A stretch of 27,506 bases of DNA from JANPEF01 sp046596055 (GTDB lineage Bacteria > Eisenbacteria > RBG-16-71-46 > DASYSL01). The notes below the pieces were generated by a model, which made no database searches, was not told the origin of the DNA, and worked only from the letters and a program-made list of their open reading frames with translations. How positions within the stretch are numbered: the stretch's first letter is position 1; the number at the start of each line of letters is the position of its first letter. The stretch is from positions 1 through 27,506 of the forward strand of contig JBKJNH010000141.1 in NCBI GenBank assembly GCA_046596055.1. Reading direction: 5' to 3'. Of the stretch, positions 10,461 through 16,539 are shown one piece after another. The position numbers were made by a program, and so were the translations under genes.

Positions 10461-11990
10461 TCAGCCCTTTGCAGCGGGTCCCGGCGCGACTCGCCCGTAG
10501 GTGACGCCGAGGGCGCGCAGCCGCCCGGCGAGGCCCGTCGCATCCGCGAAGCACTCCACCGGCAACCGCCACGTCCAGTTGCCCACTTCCTTCCCCGGAA
10601 AGTTGATGCGCGCGTCGTCGCCCAATCCCAGCAGGTCCTGCGGCGTCGTTACCGCGAGTCCCGCCACCGATGCCCACGCCATCCGGATCAGGTCCCACGG
10701 CACGCTGCCCGACGTCGGGCCGCGGTAGGCCTCGAGGAACGCGCGCTCGGCGGCGGGTGCGTGGGCGAACCAGCCCGCCACCGTCTCGTTGTCGTGCGTG
10801 CCCGTGTAGACGACGCAGTTCGGCACGTGCTGGTGGGGCAGGAACGGATTGGTCGCGCCGGTGAAGGCGAACTGGAGGATGCGCATGCCGGGCAGCCCGA
10901 AGCGATCGCGCAGCGCGAGCACGTCGGGCGTGATGTCGCCCAGGTCCTCGGCGATCAGCGGCAGCCCGGCGAGTCCGCGCTCGAGTGCGGTGAGGAACGT
11001 GGCCCCCGGCCCGGGGACCCAGCGCCCGGACTCGGCGGTGACCGCCGCGGCCGGCACTTCCCAGTAGCCGGCAAAGCCGCGGAAGTGGTCGAGCCGCACC
11101 AAGTCGACGAGCTTGAGCGCGGACTTCATGCGTGCGATCCACCACGCGTAGCCCTCGGCGGCGTGCGCCTCCCAGCGATACAGCGGGTTGCCCCACAACT
11201 GGCCGGTCTTCGCGAAGTAGTCCGGGGGAACGCCCGCCACGAAGGCGGGGCGGCCCTCCGCATCCAGTTGGAAGAGTCGACGATGGGCCCACACGTCGGC
11301 GCTGTCGTGGGCGACGAAGATCGGCGTGTCGCCGATCAGCGAAACGCCGCGAACACGGGCGTGCGCCCGCATTGCGGACCACTGTCGGGCGAAGGCCCAC
11401 TGACGGAACGCTTCATGACCGGTCGCGACGCGATGCTCGGCGCGCGCCGAGGTGATCGCCGCGGGGTGGGCGTCGCGCAGCGCGACCGGCCAGTCGATCC
11501 ACGGACCGCCGCCGTGCGCGCGCTTGAGCGCGATGAACAACGCGTAGGTGTCGAGCCACGCGGCTTCGCGCGCCCGGAAGGCGAGGAAGTCGGCGGCGAG
11601 CCCGGTGGTGGGGCCGGGCGTCGACGCGGCGAGCAGGCGATCGGCCGCGCGCACGAGCAGCGGCTCCTTCCACGCGTAGACGCGCGCGAAGTCGATGGGT
11701 CCGTCCCCGAACGCAGGCGCGTCCGCCAGGTCGGCGGCGGTGAGCAGCCCGTCCGCGAGCAGCGCTTTCGGCGAGATCAGGAGCGGGTTCCCGGCGAAAG
11801 ACGAGAACGATTGGTAGGGCGAGTCGCGATACCCCGTCGGCCCGAGCGGCAGCACCTGCCACCAGGCGCACCCGGCGTCGGCGACGAAGTCGACCCAGCG
11901 ATGGGCGGCCGGACCGAGGTCGCCGATGCCGTACGGACCCGGCAAGGCGGTGGGATGGAGCAGGAGACCGGCGGATCGACGAAGGCTCAT
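10461..11990 (-). CDS. malQ: 4-alpha-glucanotransferase (amylomaltase, GH77)
   Basis: A 509-residue GH77 enzyme that transfers alpha-1,4-glucan segments between maltodextrins or glycogen and releases glucose; cytoplasmic. The ATG at 11990 gives the family opening (RSAGLLLHPTALPGPYGIGD from residue 5); in-frame codons further upstream read into non-conserved sequence. The substrate-site motif GYRDSPYQSFSSFAGNP spans 53-69. Catalytic residues are Asp301 (nucleophile, in VRLDHFRGF), Glu348 (acid/base, in IAEDLG) and Asp400 (transition-state stabiliser, in GTHDNE). The length is normal for bacterial MalQ. It lies 40 nt downstream of the ankyrin lipoprotein gene on the same strand, so the two may share a transcript, though no functional link is evident. 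No strong ribosome site precedes it. Confidence 0.96.
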   Translation of the reverse strand: MSLRRSAGLLLHPTALPGPYGIGDLGPAAHRWVDFVADAGCAWWQVLPLGPTGYRDSPYQSFSSFAGNPLLISPKALLADGLLTAADLADAPAFGDGPIDFARVYAWKEPLLVRAADRLLAASTPGPTTGLAADFLAFRAREAAWLDTYALFIALKRAHGGGPWIDWPVALRDAHPAAITSARAEHRVATGHEAFRQWAFARQWSAMRAHARVRGVSLIGDTPIFVAHDSADVWAHRRLFQLDAEGRPAFVAGVPPDYFAKTGQLWGNPLYRWEAHAAEGYAWWIARMKSALKLVDLVRLDHFRGFAGYWEVPAAAVTAESGRWVPGPGATFLTALERGLAGLPLIAEDLGDITPDVLALRDRFGLPGMRILQFAFTGATNPFLPHQHVPNCVVYTGTHDNETVAGWFAHAPAAERAFLEAYRGPTSGSVPWDLIRMAWASVAGLAVTTPQDLLGLGDDARINFPGKEVGNWTWRLPVECFADATGLAGRLRALGVTYGRVAPGPAAKG

Positions 11991-12030
11991 GGGGGCGCAC
12001 GATAAGGCATCGCGGCCCGCGCGGGAATCG

Positions 12031-13386
12031 TCAGGGGCGGGAGCGACCTGCGATCGCCGTGGCCAGCAGGCCACGAATCGGCGCGCCGTCGGGTCCCCAG
12101 GCCATCTTCTCGGGCGTCTCGCCGCCCTTGGTGCGCGCCTTCGGGTCGGCACCCGCGGCGAGCAGCACCCGCGCTGCCTCGAGCTGACGTTGCGCGGCTG
12201 CGACGTGCAACGGCGTGTAGTCCGACTCGTCCCGCGCGTCGACCTGGGCCCGCGAGTCGAGCAGCAAGTGGAGCACGGTCACGTGGCCGCCGTACGCGGC
12301 GCGGTGCAGCGGGGTCCGCCGATTGTCGTCGCGCACGTTCGGGTCGGCGCCCGCGCCGAGCAGCGTGCGGGCGATCGTCGGGTCCTTGTCGGCGGAGGCT
12401 CGGTGCAGCAGGCGCTCCTCGCCGGGCGGGGCGTAGCGCTGGTTCGGGTCGGCGCCCACCGCCAGGAGCATGCGCATCACGCGGGGCGAGTGCGACTCGA
12501 CGGCGCTGCGCAATGCCGAGAAGCCGTTCGCCGTTGCGTTCTCGGGACGCGCGCCGTGAGACAGCAGCATCGCGACGACCGTGCTGTCGTCGCCGATGCA
12601 GGCGAGGACCAGGGGAGTCATCCCGTCGTGGCCGCGGGCCGACACGTTTGCCCCGCGGTCGAGGAGCAGACGGGAGAGCGCGGGGTTCTCGCGATGGTTG
12701 GTCCGCGCGCCGGCGGCGACGTGGAGCGCGGTCCACTCGAGCGGTCCCCGCGTCTCGAGGCCCGCCCCGTGATCGAGCAGGAAGCGCATCGCCTCGAGCT
12801 GGTCGCCGAACACGGCGCTCTGCAACGGCGGCCCGCTCTTCGATTGCACGTCCACCGGGATTCCCGCCGCGAGCAACTCGCGCATCACGTCGATGTGTCC
12901 GTATTGCGCCGCGTAGTGCAGGAGCGTGCGCCCCATGTCGTCGGTGGCCCGCACGTTCGCTCCGCGGGCAAGCAGTTGCGCGAGGATGTCGGCGCGGCCC
13001 CAGCGCGCGGCAAGCGAGGTCGCCGTCTGGCCGCCACCGTCGGGCGCTTCGACGTCGGCGCCGTGCTCGAGCAGGAGCGTCACGACCGCGGGATGCCCGC
13101 CCCACACGGCCCTGTGCAGCGCGGTCATGCCGGTGGCGTCGCGCGAGCGCACGTGGACCTTCGCGGAGTCGGGGGAGACCTCGAGCATGCGCCGCACCAT
13201 GAGCGTGTCGCCGTGGAATGCAGACTCGAGGAACGGGTCGTCGAGGCGGACGTCGCGCGCGCCCTCGCGTCGCTCGGCGTCGCGCTGGTGGAGTTGGGCG
13301 AACTCCTCGACCATCGACTTCACGTCGCCGCAGCCGGCGGTGAGTGCGGCCACGGCGAGAATCTGGAGCAAGCCTCGAGTGAGCAT
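12031..13386 (-). CDS. Ankyrin-repeat lipoprotein
   Basis: A 451-residue protein with a lipoprotein signal peptide (hydrophobic core followed by the lipobox LTAGC, lipidated Cys19, Gly at +2). A short linker rich in charged residues follows. From about residue 75 to the end there are roughly ten ankyrin repeats, recognisable from TALHRA, LLEHGADV, LLHYAAQYGHIDV, TALHVAAGA, TPLVLA, LLHRAS and TPLHVAAAQ. Ankyrin repeats bind partner proteins, so this is probably a membrane-anchored scaffold on the periplasmic side; no enzymatic domain is visible. The ATG at 13386 is chosen because it starts the signal peptide exactly; longer in-frame starts cross the promoter. TGTTAGACT lies just upstream and may give a leaderless mRNA. 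The partner is unknown. Confidence 0.9.
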   Translation of the reverse strand: MLTRGLLQILAVAALTAGCGDVKSMVEEFAQLHQRDAERREGARDVRLDDPFLESAFHGDTLMVRRMLEVSPDSAKVHVRSRDATGMTALHRAVWGGHPAVVTLLLEHGADVEAPDGGGQTATSLAARWGRADILAQLLARGANVRATDDMGRTLLHYAAQYGHIDVMRELLAAGIPVDVQSKSGPPLQSAVFGDQLEAMRFLLDHGAGLETRGPLEWTALHVAAGARTNHRENPALSRLLLDRGANVSARGHDGMTPLVLACIGDDSTVVAMLLSHGARPENATANGFSALRSAVESHSPRVMRMLLAVGADPNQRYAPPGEERLLHRASADKDPTIARTLLGAGADPNVRDDNRRTPLHRAAYGGHVTVLHLLLDSRAQVDARDESDYTPLHVAAAQRQLEAARVLLAAGADPKARTKGGETPEKMAWGPDGAPIRGLLATAIAGRSRP

Positions 13387-13393
13387 GGCGACG

Positions 13394-13402
13394 AGTCTAA
13401 CA
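13394..13402 (-). promoter_or_regulatory. Extended -10 element upstream of the ankyrin lipoprotein, probably leaderless
   Basis: On the minus strand the sequence reads TGT-TAGACT, a TGn-TANNNT extended -10. It ends 7 nt before the ATG at 13386, which would put the transcript start at or within a base or two of the start codon. No ribosome site lies between. A convincing -35 is not visible. Confidence 0.4.
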
Positions 13403-13457
13403 CTGGCTGCGACCGTCGGGGTTGGTTGCCCTGGCGGCCTGCGGCCCCCAGAAGCTG

Positions 13458-13463
13458 TATGCT
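13458..13463 (+). promoter_or_regulatory. Candidate -10 element for tgt, probably leaderless
   Basis: TATGCT ends 6 nt before the GTG at 13470, so the first transcribed base would be the start codon. No Shine-Dalgarno sequence precedes that GTG. The element faces the opposite way to the -10 of the ankyrin gene about 60 nt away. No clear -35 is seen. Confidence 0.33.
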
Positions 13464-13469
13464 GCCCCC

Positions 13470-14615
13470 GTGACCCCCGCCCCGTTTCGCCTCGAGGCCG
13501 TCGATTCCGCAACCGGCGCGCGCGCCGGCACGCTCGCCACCCGCCATGGCACCGTCCAGACGCCCGTCTTCATGCCCGTCGGCACGCAGGCGACGGTGAA
13601 GACGCTGACGCCCGGCGATCTCGAGGCGCTCGACTGCCGCATTCTGCTCGCCAACACGTATCACCTCATGCTCCGTCCAGGTCCCGAGCGCGTCCGCGAA
13701 CTGGGCGGCGTGCAGGCGTTCATGGGCTGGAATCGCGCGGTGCTGTCGGACTCGGGCGGCTTCCAGGTGCTGTCGCTGGCGAACCTCAGGAAGATCCGCG
13801 AGGAGGGCGTGACCTTCCGCTCGCATCTCGACGGCTCCGCGCACGAGCTGTCGCCCGAGCGCGCGATCGAGATCCAGACCACGCTCGGCGTCGACGTGAT
13901 GATGTCGTTCGACGAGTGCCTGCACTGGCCCGCGACCGAGGACGAGGCGCGCGCCTCGATGGAGCGCACCGTGCGCTGGGCGCGGCGTGGGCTCGTCCAC
14001 CGCGGCAAGCTCGCGGCGGCGGGGGAGTTCGTGCCGGCGCTGTTCGGGATCGTCCAGGGGGGCACCTACGCCCCCCTCCGGGCGGAGTGCGCGGAAGCCC
14101 TGGTGGCCGAGCCCTTCGACGGCTACTCGCTGGGCGGGCTGTGGGTCGGCGAGCCGAGGGATCAGGGACACGCGCTGGTGGCGGCTGACACGGCCCTTCT
14201 CCCGGCCGGCAAACCCCGCTATCTTATGGGGGTCGGCACGCCGCTCGACCTGATCGAGGCGGTGGCCAACGGTGTGGACATGTTCGACTGTGTCCTCCCG
14301 ACCCGAGACGCCCGCAAGGGCACGGTCCTGACCTCGCGCGGACGCCTGGTCGTCAAGAACGCCAAGTATGCAAGGGACCCGCGCCCGCTCGACCCCGATT
14401 GCGACTGTGAGGCCTGTCGTCGCTTCAGTCGCGCCTACATCCGACACCTGTTCACCGCCGGAGAGATCCTCGGCATGCGGCTCGCGAGCCTGCACAGCCT
14501 CGCGTTCCTGCTCGCGATGATGCGTTCCATGCGCGCCGCGATCCTGGGCGGCACGTTCGTCGCCTGGCGGCGCGCGTTCGAAAACAAGTACAAGAGCGGC
14601 GAAGGCATCGCCTGA
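13470..14615 (+). CDS. tgt: Queuine/preQ1 tRNA-ribosyltransferase (tRNA-guanine transglycosylase)
   Basis: A 381-residue TGT enzyme that swaps the wobble guanine of GUN-anticodon tRNAs for the queuosine precursor preQ1. The general base is Asp94 in SDSGGFQ and the nucleophile is Asp273 in MFDCVLPTR. The zinc site is complete, with Cys311, Cys313, Cys316 (CDCEAC) and His342. HLDGS and MSFDEC are also present. The GTG at 13470 fits the family N-terminus (PFRLEAVD just inside); a TTG at 13422 would add 16 unconserved residues and run across the TATGCT element. It heads the run tgt-yajC-def-fmt-rsmB, where tgt next to yajC is a widespread arrangement. Confidence 0.96.
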   Translation: MTPAPFRLEAVDSATGARAGTLATRHGTVQTPVFMPVGTQATVKTLTPGDLEALDCRILLANTYHLMLRPGPERVRELGGVQAFMGWNRAVLSDSGGFQVLSLANLRKIREEGVTFRSHLDGSAHELSPERAIEIQTTLGVDVMMSFDECLHWPATEDEARASMERTVRWARRGLVHRGKLAAAGEFVPALFGIVQGGTYAPLRAECAEALVAEPFDGYSLGGLWVGEPRDQGHALVAADTALLPAGKPRYLMGVGTPLDLIEAVANGVDMFDCVLPTRDARKGTVLTSRGRLVVKNAKYARDPRPLDPDCDCEACRRFSRAYIRHLFTAGEILGMRLASLHSLAFLLAMMRSMRAAILGGTFVAWRRAFENKYKSGEGIA

Positions 14616-14638
14616 GCCCGTCACCCCGAGGAGTCCCG

Positions 14639-14992
14639 ATGTTCCGTTCCGTCCTCGCCGCCCTGCTGGTCGCGACGCCCGCGGCGGCGCAGGCGACCGG
14701 CGCCGGCTCGCCGATCGCCGCCTATCTGCCCTTCCTGCAGATCCTGCTCATCTTCGTGATCATGTACGTGCTTCTCATCCGTCCGCAGCAGAAGCGCCAG
14801 CAGGAGCTGGCGAAGCTGCAGGGCGGGCTCAAGAAGGGCGACCGCGTGTTCACGCAGTCCGGGATCATCGGCACGATCGCGGGAGTCGGCGAGATGACGA
14901 CGACGCTGCTCGTCGACAAGGACGTGAAGATCGAGTTCCAGCGCTCGTCGATCGTCGGGCTGGTCGTCGACAAGCCCGCCGACAAGAGCTAG
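14639..14992 (+). CDS. yajC: Preprotein translocase accessory subunit YajC
   Basis: A 117-residue YajC protein, which binds the SecDF complex and assists SecYEG-dependent export. The membrane helix is at about residues 30-48 (YLPFLQILLIFVIMYVLLIRP region), followed by the conserved RPQQKRQQEL and the KKGDRVFTQSGIIGTIAGV segment. The ATG at 14639 has a good ribosome site (GAGGAG at 14628-14633). Residues 1-19 form an additional hydrophobic, signal-peptide-like leader ending in AAAQA, which ordinary YajC proteins lack. It lies between tgt and def, close enough on both sides for a single transcript. Confidence 0.95.
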   Translation: MFRSVLAALLVATPAAAQATGAGSPIAAYLPFLQILLIFVIMYVLLIRPQQKRQQELAKLQGGLKKGDRVFTQSGIIGTIAGVGEMTTTLLVDKDVKIEFQRSSIVGLVVDKPADKS

Positions 14993-14997
14993 GCCCG

Positions 14998-15543
14998 ATG
15001 CCCGTTCTGCCGCTGCGCATCTACGGCGATCCCGTCCTTCGCGCCAAGGCGAAGCCGATCCTCGAGGTCACGGACGCGACGAGACCGTTCGTGCTCGACA
15101 TGTTCGACACGATGCTCGCCGAGGACGGCGTCGGTCTCGCCGCGCCGCAGGTCGGCGCGTCGCAGCGCCTGCTCGTGCTTGCGGTGCCGGTCAAGCGGCA
15201 CAAGCGGATCGACATGACCCTGATCAACCCCGAGATCGTGCGGGCCGAGGGCTGGGAGATCGGCGAGGAAGGCTGTCTCTCCGTCCCCGGCGTCTACGAC
15301 GAGGTCAAGCGTGCGTCGTCGATCTCGGTGAAGGCGCTCGACGAGTCCGGGAAGCCGGTCGAGTTCGATGCCGACGGTTACCTGGCGCGCGCGATCCAGC
15401 ACGAGCTCGATCACCTGAACGGCGTCCTCTTCGTCGACCGGCTCGGGATGTTGCAGAAGCGGATGCACAAGAGCGAGCTCAAGGCGCTCGAGGAAGGGCG
15501 CACGCCCAAGGGCGGAGGCAAGCACGAGGGTCCGGCCCTCTAG
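14998..15543 (+). CDS. def: Peptide deformylase
   Basis: A 181-residue metal-dependent amidase that removes the formyl group from nascent proteins at the ribosome exit. All three family motifs are intact: GVGLAAPQ at 44-51, EGCLS at 91-95 with ligand Cys93, and HELDH at 135-139 with His135, His139 and catalytic Glu136. It follows yajC by 5 nt and precedes fmt, whose product adds the formyl group that this enzyme removes; the two genes are neighbours in many bacteria. The C-terminal tail of about 20 residues is basic and not conserved. Confidence 0.97.
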   Translation: MPVLPLRIYGDPVLRAKAKPILEVTDATRPFVLDMFDTMLAEDGVGLAAPQVGASQRLLVLAVPVKRHKRIDMTLINPEIVRAEGWEIGEEGCLSVPGVYDEVKRASSISVKALDESGKPVEFDADGYLARAIQHELDHLNGVLFVDRLGMLQKRMHKSELKALEEGRTPKGGGKHEGPAL

Positions 15544-15561
15544 GGCCGCGCTCCCGCCGCC

Positions 15562-16539
15562 GTGCGCATCGTCTTCTTCGGGACACCCGAGTTCGCCGTG
15601 CCGTCGCTCGAGGCCGTCGCAGCACGCTTCGACGTCGCGCTGGTCGTCGCACAGCCCGATCGGCCGCGGGGCCGCGGCCGCGAGATCGCGCCGCCGCCGG
15701 TCAAGGCACGGGCGTTCGAGCTGGGGCTGCCGGTCCTCCAGGTCGAGAAGCCGAATCGTCCCGGCGTGGTCGCCGCGTTCTCGGCCGTGCAGGCCGACCT
15801 GTTCGTCGTGGTCGCCTATGGTGCGCTCCTCTCGCCTTCGCTCCTCGCCGTGCCGCGCCTCGGCTGCATCAACCTGCACGCGTCGCTGTTGCCGGCCTAT
15901 CGCGGAGCTTCGCCGATCCAGTCGGCGATCCTCGACGGTCGCGCGGCGACGGGGAACACGACGATGTGGATGGCCGAGGGCCTCGACACCGGAGACGTGA
16001 TCCTGTCGCGCGAGCTCGTGATCGGGCCCGACGAGACCGCGGGGGAGCTGTCGTCGCGACTTGCCATCGACGGCGCCGCGCTGCTGGTGACGACGATCGA
16101 GCAGATCGAGGCAGGGACGGCGCCGCGCACGCCGCAGGACGAGGCGGGTGCGACGTCGACGAAGAAGATCCGGAAGGAAGACGGCGCGCTCGACTTCACG
16201 GCGTCGGCCCTCCGGGTTCACGACCGGGCACGGGCGATGACGCCCTGGCCGGGAGCACAAGCGATGTACGAAGGCACGCCGATCCGCTTCGAGCGGACGC
16301 GCGTGGCTCCCGGTGCCGCGGACGGCACGGGTGGGAGGGACGCCGCCCCGGGGACGATCCTCGGGCCGGGCCCGGAAGACGGGCTCGTGGTCGCATGCGG
16401 CGAAGGTTGGCTCGAAGTGCTGCGGGTCCGGCCCGCGGGCAAGAACGAGATGAACGCGCTCGATTGGTGGCGCGGACTTCGCACGGGGACAGGCTCCGCC
16501 CCGCGCTTCAGCACCCCGAGCCGTGAGGAACCGAGATGA
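15562..16539 (+). CDS. fmt: Methionyl-tRNA formyltransferase
   Basis: A 325-residue enzyme that transfers a formyl group from 10-formyltetrahydrofolate to initiator Met-tRNA. The start is a GTG at 15562, giving MRIVFFGTPEFAVPSL, the typical opening. The catalytic triad of the formyltransferase fold is Asn104 and His106 (INLHASLLPAYRG) and Asp142 (GLDTGD). The C-terminal anticodon-arm binding domain runs from about 205 to 310. The Fmt stop overlaps the rsmB start in ATGA. No strong ribosome site precedes the GTG, which lies 18 nt after def, so it is likely read through coupling. Confidence 0.96.
   Translation: MRIVFFGTPEFAVPSLEAVAARFDVALVVAQPDRPRGRGREIAPPPVKARAFELGLPVLQVEKPNRPGVVAAFSAVQADLFVVVAYGALLSPSLLAVPRLGCINLHASLLPAYRGASPIQSAILDGRAATGNTTMWMAEGLDTGDVILSRELVIGPDETAGELSSRLAIDGAALLVTTIEQIEAGTAPRTPQDEAGATSTKKIRKEDGALDFTASALRVHDRARAMTPWPGAQAMYEGTPIRFERTRVAPGAADGTGGRDAAPGTILGPGPEDGLVVACGEGWLEVLRVRPAGKNEMNALDWWRGLRTGTGSAPRFSTPSREEPR

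Noticed and set aside
10383..12005. A 540-codon plus-strand open frame opposite malQ
   Set aside because: MalQ on the minus strand has all catalytic residues; the plus frame shows no recognisable domain.
13422..13469. TTG start extending tgt by 16 residues
   Set aside because: The extra residues are not part of the TGT family and cross the likely -10 element.
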